DNA of 64,000 nt, taken from Helianthus annuus. Lineage: Eukaryota; Streptophyta; Magnoliopsida; Asterales; Asteraceae. The stretch is from positions 122,670,771 to 122,734,770 of the forward strand of contig NC_035436.2 in assembly GCF_002127325.2 (NCBI RefSeq). Direction: 5' to 3'. Position 1 is the first letter of the stretch, and each line of letters begins with the position of its first letter. Shown piece after piece: positions 23,282 through 35,442 of the stretch. Position numbers and translations under genes: made by a program. Below the pieces are notes generated by a model, which was not told where the DNA came from, ran no database searches, and worked only from the letters and a program-made list of their open reading frames with translations.

Positions 23282-23326
23282 TATTTATAATGATGATTCT
23301 GCAGGATTGTCACTTCAATGACGTAA
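23282..23326 (-). promoter_or_regulatory. antisense gene promoter, element 3
   Basis: TATAAATA on the minus strand (23289-23282) is 141 bases before the antisense ATG. TGACGTAA lies at 23319-23326. The spacing equals that in elements 1 and 2. Confidence 0.6.
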
Positions 23327-23441
23327 GATCAACAATGGCTAGTTCGATCCAAACGACTATATATCCGTTAGTCAGTTGGAGATAAGATAAAAAATATAAC
23401 TCGCTAATTTACATTTTTACTCCTTATATTTTGGGGGCAAT

Positions 23442-24157
23442 TGTTAGGGGAGGATTTTCCAATCCTAAGGATCATGGATCCTCAAATACTGTCAGGATCA
23501 CGGATCCTCAATTCTGTTTGAATTAAGGATCCTCAGAAGGTGTTGCAGGATCAGGATCCAGGATCCTCATTGTTATCCTTGTACTAACGATTGTCTACCT
23601 TGTATGTGAGTTTGTTTTGCAGGAGTATATGCATGGACCAAGTCTTACCAATACTCTTGGAGAATATGCTCTCAATATTCCGCACGTGCTTGGCCCTTGT
23701 GAACGTTATCGAGATCGTGGGAAGCTTGCACATTTAGCAGATAGTTAGTTGTTTTAGTTATTTTTAATTTTAAAAAGGGGATAACAAGCTTGAGTTAGAA
23801 CACTTGGCTATTTTAGCAAACACACACACTCCCGAAACAGCTCTCAATAGCTCTCAACAGTTTACTTGGCAATTTCATACATTTTTGCACTTTTGCACGC
23901 TAGTGATCCTTGTAACAAGCTTGTTATCATCCCGAGTTGTAACAACCTTTTATTTAATCTTAGTCGGTGATCGGTAGTTTCCATCACCCGAGGTTTTTTA
24001 TGCCGGAGATCAACTCTTGATCAAGGGCTTTTTCCTCGTATAAATCCCCGTGTCAATTGTTCATTTCATTTGCAAGTTATTCATACATTAGTTCAAGCAT
24101 CATCCCTCACAACAAAGATTTGGTTGCATTATCCTAGCCTGATTTTTGACCAAAACA
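23442..24157 (+). repeat. 3' LTR of element 3
   Basis: 716 bases from TGTTAGGGG to CCAAAACA, after the polypurine tract ATTTTGGGGGCAAT at 23428-23441. It is clearly more diverged from the LTRs of element 2 than those are from each other, so it belongs to an older copy. Confidence 0.9.
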
Positions 24158-25035
24158 ACAAACCATACGAATTGTTTAGAGTTCCAGAAGGACTCATCAA
24201 AAGACTCTAAATAAAATCAGGCTTTGGTAGATGTGTCTCGTCCAGGAATAAGACACACTAACCAACCCCTAAGATAACGGATGACATCCTTTATTCTTAA
24301 CGCAACTTGGAACATCCAACGCCCGCCAGATCCACTTTTAATTCCCTGAAATACATGTATTTTGAAAACATCAACAAAGTTGAGCGAGTTCATGTGTTTG
24401 TTTGTGTGTATGAATAAAACCTTGTAAACATTGTATGTATGTATGTTTTGTAAATCCCGGTATGAAAGCAAAACAAGGAAACAGATCGATTAATGGTTTG
24501 CAAGGCCATTAACATGCGTACAACGGCGTAGGAAGGCTCAAACCTAGCAGATTTTGTACCGGGCCTCCAGCTGTAAGACATAGTCACCTCATGGGCCAAC
24601 CCTGGTCCACATGGGTGTGGGCTCACTACACCCAAATAGATCTATCACTCATGCCCCTCGGTCCTAACACGAGGATTAATGGTCTTAGGAGTGCGCCTAC
24701 CCATTCACATGATCTACTGTACTTTCCAAAGCTAACCATACCAATTGTAATTGTATGTACTCATTTTGTAACATGCATTTCACCCCCGAAATTATAAAAC
24801 AAAACAGTTTAAAGAAAAGGGGGACATGAACTCACAGTCTTGCGTCTTCAATCACCGTAACTCAAGCTCCTTTGGGTGAACACGACTACCTACAACGTAC
24901 TATGATCTATTAGATGGGCGGGTCGTGCCATGACTTAGTATTAATGTCTTTGAGTTACGTTTCTTTTGTGTCTTCGATATTATTCCAAGTTATATAATTA
25001 TTTGTTAAAATAATTAATATTTTAACTTAAATTAT
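24158..25035 (-). repeat. long chromovirus-type LTR, 3' part
   Basis: On the minus strand this aligns by eye with 59450-60110 of the solo LTR at 56792-60307 (shared ACATGAACTCGCTCAACTTT, ATCTATTTGGGTGTA and GGGGGACATGAACTCACA). It is cut at 24158 by the end of element 3. The LTR resumes at 27132-29103 after an inserted solo LTR. No gene seen. Confidence 0.75.
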
Positions 25036-27126
25036 TGATGTGCTGGAAAGTGGTTTAACTAAATTAACTAAATTAAACCCTAAACTAGACTCTCTAAGTT
25101 TTAAATTTATAAAACTAAGACTCTCTAAACCCTAAACCACACGACCGACAAGTGTACCGATCGATGCAGTATAGCCTAAGGAAGTCCGAGTATCGAACCC
25201 AAGAGACTCTACTAAATTACGCTGACGACTCTATCTAGACTTAGACTAACACAGACTTTAACTAATTGTTTATTGATTGGGGGGGTTTCTAAAAGTCCTA
25301 AATAAAGTATTAAAATAATATTAAATAACTAGACGAACTAAACACGAACTCGAACGACGATTGAACTCAAGGATGATGAAGGAACTACCTAGGCTAGACG
25401 CAAGCTAAACTCAGAATGGGTTTCTATTCGATGATTTTGTGGTGTGGAACCGGGATCTTTAAGTGCTAAACCTATTAAGACACCACTAAGCCCCTCAAAC
25501 ACTCTCAAGGCGATTCTTATGGCACTACCTAGGCTGTTACGCTCACCGGCTTTCTAGATTTCCTTACAGTCCTCTAGTTTCTTGAAAGTGCCTATATAAA
25601 ACGCTATACCTCACAGCGCGAACGTCTAAAGCAACTACGGGTTTTAATCTTGGTTTAATAGACAATGGAATGTTAAGGACTTATAACCAAACCGAGACCT
25701 ATTAATACCCTCGAGCCTCACAGCAACGAGTTTAGCAGCACACTTGATTTTATTAAATTATCGAATATTACTTCTAAGGTTACTTCACGTGATTTTCACC
25801 CTAAAGGATTAGAGATTTATTATGTGATATTGACACTCACCAAAAGCTAAAACCCTAGCCCGACTATATTCCGTGATAAAGACCGTCACCAAGAATCGAA
25901 CGAAGCAATAAACAATAATCAAACAATCACAAGCACGCATATGCACCAAGTTAAATTCCCATAGCTTTTACAGTACAAGAAATATCCACAACCACGCCAA
26001 AAACCAAATAAAAATCCAAACTTTATTAAGCCATAGTCGTAACCTAGGTAGTTAATGAAGTTCTAGCCAATAATCATATTATCAAATAGCATCACAATCA
26101 TAAACAAATCAGAATTCATCATTAAAACTAAGGATAAACGAAACCGAAAGATAAACGGAAGAATAAAACCCGAAAATCTTCAACTCCGAGTGTTCTCGAG
26201 CTTCCTTGATGATTCCTAGACTTCCCGTTCGTTCCAACAGCCTTCACAAGCTCCAAAATTCGTCCAAGATTGATGTATGTTTTTTTTCCAGCCGATTCGA
26301 ATTCGTCCGTTGATATATTGCTTCCTTAATTATTTCCCTGATGTCTTTTTACGTATGTCCCCCTTCTTTCAAAGGCACAAACCCTACTAATTCACGAAAT
26401 CTGTTGGGCCTACATACCGTCACAGCCCATTTTATTTATACTTGTGTGATCCAATAGCATAATCAGCCACTCCACTTTGTTTTCTTTTTATATCTTGCAC
26501 GTGTACCCCAAGGAACCAATTCTCTTATTTAGATTTCATGGCTCACCACAAATATAATTGGCTGCCGTCTTCACCTTGTCGTCCCAGTAAAATATATCCC
26601 TTTGATGTATGGACCTCCATCTAATTAATATAGCCCTTCATGGAATTCTAAAGTACGAATCAATTTAGAAAAATGTATATTCGGGCAACTCAATGTTATG
26701 CCAACGGCCCAAAATAAAAGAAATATGGAATGGTGGCAAATTTTGTAATTAAGTGGAATTGTCTTTTAATTGTTGTTGATCATTGGCTCATCGTGCATTC
26801 ACTTCCTCTTTTAATTCTTTGGTCTAGAATATACTGCCTTATAATAATAATCTAATAATAATATGGCAGCCTTTTAATTTATAAAATAGAGACAGCGCAC
26901 TCGGTCTATTCACAGAAAATAGCGGCAACTTTACTTTGGTCACTAGCGCCCTACTCTGTCCAACTGGTTGGTTATTTCCATATTACTCATTTTCGTTCAA
27001 TTTGCACCAGGACCTGGCAAAACACAAAATAAGATAATATACTACTAATACTAAAAATAATAGATAAAACTATACAAATATTATACAATTTACACGGGAC
27101 AAATATGTGTATTTTACCCCACATCA
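25036..27126 (-). mobile_element. 2.1-kb solo LTR (TGATGTG...CACATCA)
   Basis: The unit starts TGATGTGC and ends CCCCACATCA with ATTAT on both sides (25031-25035 and 27127-27131). It interrupts the long LTR at a TTTTAACTTAA tract. There is no primer-binding site, coding frame or internal LTR pair, so a solo LTR is the simplest reading. The minus orientation is chosen because TGATGTGGGG is the usual LTR start. A box at about 25152-25200 is shared with 60966-61020. Confidence 0.75.
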
Positions 27127-27131
27127 ATTAT

Positions 27132-29103
27132 ATTTATTAAATTGTGGAATAATTGTTAAAACAATTATTTTAACTTAATACTTCCCAAGTATTTATACTT
27201 GTATATCCTTCCAAAGGATGGGTGTATTTGTGTTTTTATTCTTATACTTGTATATTTTTGCCATGTATTAAGGTCGTATTCCGGTGTGTATTTATACGTA
27301 CAAGAATACGTATTGTTATGGTATTCATTAAGTATTCTTATACTTAAGTTCGTATTAATTTTCCGGAATATTATCTTTAATAAAAGTCCACCAATATATA
27401 TTTCCAAAATATATATTGTAATAACTATTATTTAGAAAATTTATTTATAATTTTTCTTTTGACAAAAATATTTGTATTTTCTCGTAGTTTCAAAGATAGT
27501 ATATTTTTCTCCAAAAACGATATACTTCATATTTATTCGAGAAAATATATCTTTCACCTCAAAATATTGTATTTCGTGTTCGTGTAAGAAAATATATATT
27601 TCTTAAAAATAATATATCTTCTAAAATTTCAAGAAAAATATATACTCATTCGTGCCAAAAATAATATATTTTTCCTTTGTCAAAAATATGACATATTCTT
27701 GTAGTAATTGTAAAAATCATATTTTCATTTCCTTGGTGTCCAAAATATTATCTACCAAAATATACTTTGTGAATAAATTCCGGAATATTTTTGTAAGTTA
27801 TATTCCTTAATTCGGTTTTCACCAATATTTTGTGTACAACTTGTGTATTTATTTCTTGGAATTTTGGTAATATTTTTTATTGTAATTCTTGGTATTTTGA
27901 TGTGTTATATTATTTCATGTCCTAAAATAATATAACTAATACACAAAATATACAAATAATCACACACATGGTGTCTTCTAAATATATATTTACTAAATAC
28001 ATATTTAGTCACTTTTATTTATAAAAACCAACCTCCAATATTTATATTTTTGTAACAAAAAATTATGGCAGTTTTTGTAATAATTTATGGTTTAAAACAC
28101 AATTTATGGATTACATGAGAAAGGTTGAATGAAGGTGGGTGTGTGTGGGCTTGAGTTCAGCCGAGAGCAAGCAAGGGGAAGGAGGAGAGTTTGTGTGTGT
28201 TTTAGTGTGTGTGAAATGAGACTATGATCCTACAAGTTTACTTATAACCCATTTCATCATTCTAACCCTTGTATAATATGCTTATCATTAGGGAACATGA
28301 TCTATTATAAAATTAAAACAAATCATCTTGTAGGACCCTTGTTGGGGTCGTGAATAGGTTTGGGGGGGGGGGGGTAGTATCATAGGGTAAAACTAAGTTA
28401 GTTAGTTTAATGTTAAATTGTAAGTATCTAGTTAGTTATATTAGTTACTAGATATTTAGGAGGTATTATGATATTCGGGGATCATAACTAGCTTGGTAAT
28501 GTTAAAACAGTGCTCCTAGTGTAATTTTGGTGTTTCGGGTAGTGTCCGGTTGTTCAGTTGGTTACCGGTTCGTTAAAGTGCTAAACTTTGCAGTTTAGTG
28601 TGCTTTATGTACCCTTTTTTGACACTTTTGATTCCCGACACTTAGGAAAGCATTTAGGACCATTTAACTATATTTCTGCATAACATTAGATTGTTAAAAT
28701 ACTGATTTTTGCTGAATTCAGCACTTTGGGTGAGTTTTAGGCACTTTCCGGCACTTAAACTATCACTATAAAGGCAGTTTTGCGATCCTTACTTTCCTAC
28801 ACACTATACTAGTGTGGGACTTAGTTTCTGGCTCATTCTATGCCTCAATGTACTGTCTGTCTATGTGCTGAGTTCTGTCAGCATTTTCCTGATTTATCAG
28901 ATAACTGTGCTAACTGTGTTTCGTGCATCATTTGAGTCAAATAAGCTTCTATGCAATAATGATATGACATTAAGCAATATGTGATGCACATGTATGTATA
29001 AAGCAAAAATCAGAAAGCAATTAATTGCAATTCAGGACAGTCATTACTCACTAATCATGGTTAATTAATTATACGGATACCTGAATTTTTAACAGTTGTC
29101 ACA
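27132..29103 (-). repeat. long chromovirus-type LTR, 5' part
   Basis: The minus-strand start TGTGACAACTG at 29103 matches the start of the solo LTR at 56792. It includes a G-run at 28359-28372 that mirrors the C-run at 57541-57554 of the solo LTR. Much of it is AT-rich with repeated AATATAT words. There is no gene. With 24158-25035 it forms about 2.85 kb of a 3.5-kb LTR. Confidence 0.75.
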
Positions 29104-30332
29104 TGTAACACCCCAAAAACGAGTTTGGTAATCAAACCATGTTAATAGTAATGACGGGTAAAATACCGTTAGTGGTAAAAATTAACCCGGTAAATATTAG
29201 GATTTAAATAAATAAACTTAATATTAATTAACAGGAGGATAAATACTTTGAGAAAACAAAGTATGTAAAAGGCCCGAGTTAACGGGACTTAAAACAAAAC
29301 AGGTTATGACTTCCCGAACCCATCAAGTTAACTAGGAATAATTAACCTAGTTAATAAGAGGGAATGTTTACTAGAAATAAGTAGGTTGTGGCCTACTTAA
29401 TAACAAACCAAAACATGAGGGGCTAAAGGTGGGTAAATAGGAAAATGTTTTAATTAAAACATTTATAAAAGAAAAAAAATTAAAACACACACAAAAGTGT
29501 GTGTTCTAGTTCGATCCCAGAGGAGAAACAAAAGGGGTCTAACCCTAATTTCAACAAAAGCATCAAACTAAAGGTCAAATCTAGCCCGAATCAGGTGCAT
29601 GAACACGTATAAACGACCACCAAGTCAAGGGGATTGTAAGGTATGTCAAATTTTGTAATTTGGTGATGTTTTGAAATCTATGATTAACACTCATAATCAA
29701 AATTCGGAAATGGATGTTGAATGTATGGGTGATATTGTGTTGAATTCAGGCTTAGAAGCAAAACCCTAGTTGAAAACTAGAAGAATTAGTGATAAAACTA
29801 AGGATTTGATGATTACTCTTGTATGTGCTAAGTGGGTTTTAACTAAATAAGGAAGATGATGATATGTTTATGCGATAAATCATCATATTCGATAGTTGAT
29901 GCGAGATACTTAAACAATTTCCAAGTTTGAGTATTTGATCATACATAATTGAGATGGGTTTTCGGAATGTTGTAATGAAAATGGTAAATTTTTCATGAAT
30001 ATGAATGTTTGAAACCATGATATCAATTAGTTGAATATAGAACTTGATTTGGATGGGTAACCGAATGAATACCTAATGACATGATGAAACGGGTTTCACC
30101 TATAGATGGAACCCGTAGAATTTGCGTAATGAAAGAACGAGTTTTATATAATTAGATGATTAGATGATGTATGTAAACTATGTTGATGAATGTAGTTAAA
30201 TTAGTTACCTAAAAATAGCGACTACTGAATAGACGAATAAATGCTTAAGTGAGTTCGTTGAACTCAATTGTGCATTTCGTACATTAAAAAGGAACAGTTG
30301 ACTTTGGAAAGTCAAACTGACCATCAATAAGA
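29104..30332 (+). repeat. long LTR (TGTAACACCCC), left part
   Basis: It starts TGTAACACCCCAAAAACGAG, the usual start of a group of plant Ty3/gypsy LTRs, right next to the start of the opposite LTR at 29103. The copia element interrupts it after TAAGA (30328-30332). No gene. Confidence 0.65.
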
Positions 30333-30660
30333 TGTTGGAGATGTTGTCTTCAGCCCAGCCCATTAAGGCTAGCCAAGAATTAGAGAAAAGAAGGGAAAGG
30401 GTTCGGCCGGCCCTAACCCTAATGGGTTTTAAGTGTTTTAGGCCCGGATGTTTAGTTACTTGTTTAGCAAGGGACTAACCCTAATTCTAGCCTATAAATA
30501 TATCTCTTGTACTTGTAAGCATTATCACTCATTAAAATACAAACTCTAGTTGCCCCCGTGGACGTAGGTTACACACTGTGACCGAACCACGTAAATCTCG
30601 TGTCTACTTTTCTTGTTGCTTTCGTTTATTGATCGTGTGTGTGTGATCTAAATCCTAACA
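30333..30660 (+). repeat. 5' LTR of the copia element
   Basis: 328 bases, TGTTGGAG to CCTAACA. TATAAATATAT near 30494 is the likely TATA box. Confidence 0.95.
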
Positions 30661-30662
30661 AC

Positions 30663-30674
30663 TGGTATCAGAGC
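30663..30674 (+). other. primer-binding site of the copia element
   Basis: TGGTATCAGAGC two bases after the LTR is complementary to the 3' end of initiator tRNA-Met, the usual primer of plant copia elements. Confidence 0.92.
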
Positions 30675-31089
30675 TCGGGCTCTTGATCAAGAACACACAC
30701 CAGCCGCCTACCACCTCCTGCCTCCAGCCGCCGCCGCAAACCCTAGTTAGGGTTTCGCCGCCGCTAGGGTTTCCGCCGCCGACACCCACCGACCACTGCA
30801 GTTTCGCAGCTTTGCTCCAGGGCAACCGGGTACCGTCGCCGCCACCTAACCCAGATTAGGGTTTTGCCAGCCGCCGCCTACCATCTTGCCGGAACCGCAG
30901 AACCACCGCCGCCGCTAACCAGATTAGGGTTTCCAGCCGCCGTCGCTCAAACAGAAGGGTTTCTTTACCGATTTTCGCTGCTGCGTTTTTCGGATTTTCT
31001 GCACGTTTTTCGAGGTCAGATTTCAGGGTTGTTTTTTTTTTAGTTTATTCTCTCACGATTCTCTGGTTAGTTTCTGTTATTCAGCAAAG

Positions 31090-31947
31090 ATGTCTGATGA
31101 TGGAAAAGTCAGAATTGAGAAGTTTGATGGGAAGAATTTCGGATGGTGGAAGATGCAAATCAAGGATTTGCTGATACAGAAGGATCTGGATGTAGCCTTA
31201 GAGCCTCCTCCTACACCTCTAACGGATAAGTGGACAGCCATTGACAAGAAGGCCATGTCAACTATCAGGCTCACTCTTTCTATGAATGTTGGCTACAATA
31301 TTTCTGAACAAACCTCAGCACGAGGAATCATAGAGGCTTTGTCAAATATGTATGAGAAGCCGTCTCCTGCCAACAAGGTGTTTTTGATACGGGAGTTAGT
31401 CAACACCCGCATGAAAGAGGGAAGTTCTGTTATTGAGCATAGTAATTTGTTTAATTCTCACTTGTCTCGTTTGAATTCAGTAAAATTCAAGATAGATGAT
31501 GAACTGCAAGCATGCCTGCTCTTGTCCTCATTACCTGACAGCTGGTCAGGAACTATTACTGCAGTCACTGGGGCAGTTGAGACCCTCACTTTTGCTAAAG
31601 TTCGTGACTTGATATTGAATGAGGACTCAAGAAGGAGGAATTCTGGAGAGACAAGTTCGTTGCTCAGTACTGAGGGGAGAGGTGGAAATAGAGGAAGGTC
31701 AAAGTCAAAACGAAGAAGCAAGTCAAGACCAGCAAAACTGAGAAAAGACATACAGTGCTGGAACTGTGATGAGCATGGGCACTTTAGAAGTCAGTGTACT
31801 AAACCTCATAGAGACAAAAAGGAGGTGAATGCTACCACAGCCTCAGATTCAGAGGATGCCCTTATTTGTTATGTCGAAAATACTGTTGAAGTCTGGATTA
31901 TGGATCAGGAGCATCGTTTCATGCTACTTCTAGCACAAAGAAGATGA
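31090..31947 (+). pseudogene. copia gag and start of protease
   Basis: The ATG at 31090 is followed by a copia Gag (KFDGKNFGWWKMQIKDLL, then SLPDSWSGTI) that packages element RNA, a basic Ser/Arg/Lys-rich segment and a zinc knuckle C-X2-C-X4-H-X4-C at 31756-31797. The frame should run on into protease and integrase. A one-base loss near 31903-31907, inside the codons for the catalytic Asp-Ser-Gly, puts the rest out of frame and this part stops at 31947. Confidence 0.88.
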
Positions 31948-33221
31948 AGAATCTACGAATAGGTAACTTTGGTAAAGTTCGTTTGGCTAATAATCACAGT
32001 CTTGATATTACAGGAATTGGAGACATAGACTTAAAAACACCATTGGGAACCATTTGGACCTTGAAGAATGTTCGGGTCATTCCTGCTTTGAAGAGAATGT
32101 TGATATCCATTGGTCAGCTTGATGATCAGGGATATGATGTCCACTTTGGTAGAGGACAATGGAAAGTTGTCAAGGGCAGTATGGTCATTGCAAGAGGAAA
32201 GAAGAGAGGTACACTATACATGGTTGAGGTACCAACTGACGGGGTAAATGCAGTATCTGATGGGCTGAGTCTATCAAAGTTATGGCATCAACGACTCGGC
32301 CACATGAGTGAAAAGGGGATGAAGATGCTTGTTACCAAGGGAAAGCTTCCAGAACTGAAACAGGTCGAGTCTGAGTTTTGTGAACCGTGCATCCTTGGCA
32401 AGAAAAAGAAGGTGACTTTTGTGAAGACAGAGAGAGCACCAAAAGCTCAGAAATTGGAGCTGATTCACTCAGACGTGTACGGGCCGACATCAGTTGCTTC
32501 ACCTGCAGGATCTCGCTATTATGTGACCTTCATAGACGATTCAACACGCAAGGTATGGGTTTACTTTCTTAAACATAAATCTGAAGTTTTTGATAAATTT
32601 AAGAAATGGAAAGCTGCTGTTGAACTTGAAACTGATTTGAAGGTGAAATGCTTGAAGTCTGACAACGGATGTGAATATATCAGCAAAGAATTTACAGATT
32701 ATTGTGCTGAGAGGGGGATCAGGATGATAAATACAGTTCCAGGAACTCCGCAACAGAATGGGGTTGCAGAGAGGATGAACAGAACATTGTGTGAGAGAGC
32801 CAGGAGTATGAGATTGAATGCAGGGCTCCCAAAAATGTTCTGGGCTGATGCGGTTAACACCGCGGCTTATCTTATCAATCGTGGGCCTTCAGTACCGTTG
32901 GGATTCAAGATTCCTCAGGAAGAATGGAAGGGAAAAGCAGTTGAGTATGATCACCTGAGAATCTTCAGGTGTAGTGCTTATGATATTGATCTTGAAGGTG
33001 ACAAGTTAGATGCCAAAGCAAAGAAGTACACGCTCCTTGGATATGGGTCTGATAAAATGGGCTACAGGCTTTGGGATCATGAAAGCAGGAAGCTAGTCAG
33101 AAGCAAACATGCCGAATTCAATGAAGCAGAGCTGTACAAAGACAGGAATTCGGAAAAGTCAGAGGTTCAGAAAGAAGTGGTCGAGTTTGACACTGACGGT
33201 CAAAGAATGAACCAGTTATAG
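31944..33221 (+). pseudogene. copia protease end and integrase
   Basis: After the broken active site the remainder of protease is followed by the pre-integrase HHCC zinc region (LWHQRLGH and CEPCILGKKK). The integrase core has D at residue 177 (HSDVYGP), D at 240 (KSDNG) and E at 276 (NGVAERMNR), counted from 31944. The D-35-E spacing is correct. A second frameshift just before 33210 ends this stretch at 33221. Confidence 0.88.
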
Positions 33222-34999
33222 AACCTGAATCAGATTCTGAAGATGACACAGGACCAGAGGTTGAAGGTGGATATAATGAGACAGGAGAAGTCTCTGACAG
33301 TGGGAGCTCAGAGCATGAAGAAGAACAGCCTCCACAGCAGCCTGACCCGTCAGAAAATTGGGTCAGGAGATCCACCCGAGTTAGTAAACCGCCTAATAAA
33401 TATAATCCTTCAGTTAATTATATTCTCTTGACAGAAAACGGTGAACCAGAAAGCTACTCTGAGGCAGTCAAGATGAAAGATTTTCTCCAGTGGGAGCATG
33501 CAATGAAGGATGAGATGAGCTCTTTAGATAAAAACAAGACTTGGGTCTTAGTAAAGCTTCCGCCAGATAAAAGAGCTTTACAAAATAAATGGGTCTTCAG
33601 GGTCAAAGAAGAACACGATGGTTCTAAACGGTACAAAGCCCGTTTAGTAGTCAAGGGGTTTCAGCAGAAGAAGGGAGTTGATTATGATGAGATTTTCTCT
33701 CCTGTGGTGAAGATGACTACCATCAGGTTGGTTCTTAGTATTGTCGCCGCAGAAAAGTTGCATCTAGAGCAGTTAGATGTGAAAACAGCTTTTCTACATG
33801 GTGACCTAAATGAAGACATTTATATGGCACAACCTGAGGGATTCAAGGTTGTTGGGAAAGAGAACTGGGTCTGCAAATTGAAGAAAAGTTTGTATGGTCT
33901 TAAACAGGCACCCAGACAGTGGTACATGAAGTTTGATAACTTCATGGAGAGGTCAGGGTACAAGAGATGTCAGATGGACCATTGCTGCTATTTGAAGAAG
34001 TTCAGCAACTCTTATATCATATTCTTACTTTACGTTGACGATATGTTAATTGCAGGTTCTGATATGAAAGAAATAAGCAGGTTAAAGAAGCAAATGTCCA
34101 AAGAATTCGAGATGAAGGATTTGGGTCCAGCCAAACAGATACTCGGGATGAGTATAACCAGAAGCAAGAAAGATGGCTCAGTGACACTATCCCAGGAGAA
34201 GTACATCGGGAAAGTGTTAGAGAGATTTGGTATGAACAGTGAGAAGACCAAGCCTAGAAACACGCCTTTAGGAAGTCACCTCAAGCTTACTAAAGAACAG
34301 TGTCCCAGAACAGAAGAAGAAAAAGTTGATATGGCTAGAGTTCCATATGCATCTGCTGTAGGAAGTCTAATGTATGCTATGGTATGCACGAGACCTGACA
34401 TAGCACACGCAGTTGGAGTTGTCAGTCGCTTTATGTCAAATCCGGGAAGAGAACACTGGGAAGCAGTTAAATGGGTGCTTCGTTATTTGAAAGGTACGTC
34501 AAAGATGGGGCTGTGTTTTAAAGGAAAGGATGTGGTTCTCAAGAGTTATACAGATGCTGACCTGGGTGGCTGTAAAGATACATTTAAAAGCACTACAGGA
34601 TATGTCTTTACAGTGGGAGGAACAGCAGTGAGTTGGATGTCCAAACTTCCGAAAAGTGTGGCTTTATCTACTACAGAAGCTGAATACATGGTAGTAGCTG
34701 AGGCCAGTAAAGAACTAGTATGGTTGAAAGCTTTTCTGAAAGAGTTAGGGAAGAATCAAGCTGACTACCCGTTGTATTGTGACAATGAAAGTGCAGTGAA
34801 ACTTGCAAAGAATCCCGTTTATCATGGGAAGACGAAGCACATAGGGATGAGGTATCATTTTGTTAGAGGATTGATCAGTGAAGGATTAATCAGTTTGAAG
34901 AATGTCCCAGGTGCTAAGAATCCAGCAGATATGTTTACCAAGGTTGTGGTGCTGGATAAGCTGAAGCTATGCATAGCTTCAGCTGGCCTTCAGGAATAA
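33222..34999 (+). pseudogene. copia reverse transcriptase and RNase H
   Basis: From about 33207 the frame continues as an acidic linker (SSEHEEEQPPQQPDP), then the reverse transcriptase (WVFRVKEEHDG, LDVKTAFLHGDL, SLYGLKQAPRQW, YVDD at 34031-34042). RNase H follows with TDADLGG, STTEAEYM and YCDNESAVKLA. It ends at a TAA at 34997-34999. No other stop was found, so this half is intact apart from its link to integrase. Confidence 0.9.
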
Positions 35000-35109
35000 T
35001 GTTGAGAAGGCGGGGTAACTAGGGAGTTTTGAAGATCAAGGGGGATTTTCATTACAGAAGTACAGAAGAGATGGTGCAGTTCGAGGTCCGAAGACACCAA
35101 GTAGGAGAT

Positions 35110-35437
35110 TGTTGGAGATGTTGTCTTCAGCCCAGCCCATTAAGGCTAGCCAAGAATTAGAGAGAAGAAGGGAAAGGGTTCGGCCAGCCCTATCCCTAAT
35201 GGGTTTTAAGTGTTTTAGGCTCGGATGTTTAGTTACTTGTTTAGCAAGGGACTAACCCTAATTCTAGCCTATAAATATATCTCTTGTACTTGTAAGCATT
35301 ATCACTCAATAAAATACAAACCCTAGTTGCCCCCGTGGACGTAGGTTACACACTGTGACCGAACCACGTAAATCTCGTGTCTACTTTTCTTGTTGCTTTC
35401 GTTTATTGATCGTGTGTGTGTGATCTAAATCCTAACA
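35110..35437 (+). repeat. 3' LTR of the copia element
   Basis: 328 bases, same ends as the 5' LTR. Purine-rich AAGTAGGAGAT directly before it is the polypurine tract. Confidence 0.95.
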
Positions 35438-35442
35438 TAAGA

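Larger units (their letters stand above)
19473..24157 (+). mobile_element. Tat-type Ty3/gypsy element 3, 5' truncated
   Basis: Only the last third of integrase, the spacer, the antisense gene and the 3' LTR remain. It is closely related to elements 1 and 2. The left end is the LTR scrap at 19472 and the right end is CCAAAACA at 24157. Confidence 0.92.
30333..35437 (+). mobile_element. Ty1/copia element, Tork-like
   Basis: A complete 5.1-kb element with 328-base LTRs (TGTTGGAG to CCTAACA) and target duplication TAAGA (30328-30332, 35438-35442). The order gag, protease, integrase, reverse transcriptase, RNase H is that of Ty1/copia, and the Gag and Pol sequences resemble Tnt1/Tork elements. 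The LTRs differ at six places that I can see. Two frameshifts break the single open frame, so it is not autonomous now. Confidence 0.95.

Noticed and set aside
24591..24797. Small coding gene with a Met start
   Set aside because: It lies inside the long LTR; the homologous stretch at 59500-59720 does not keep the frame.
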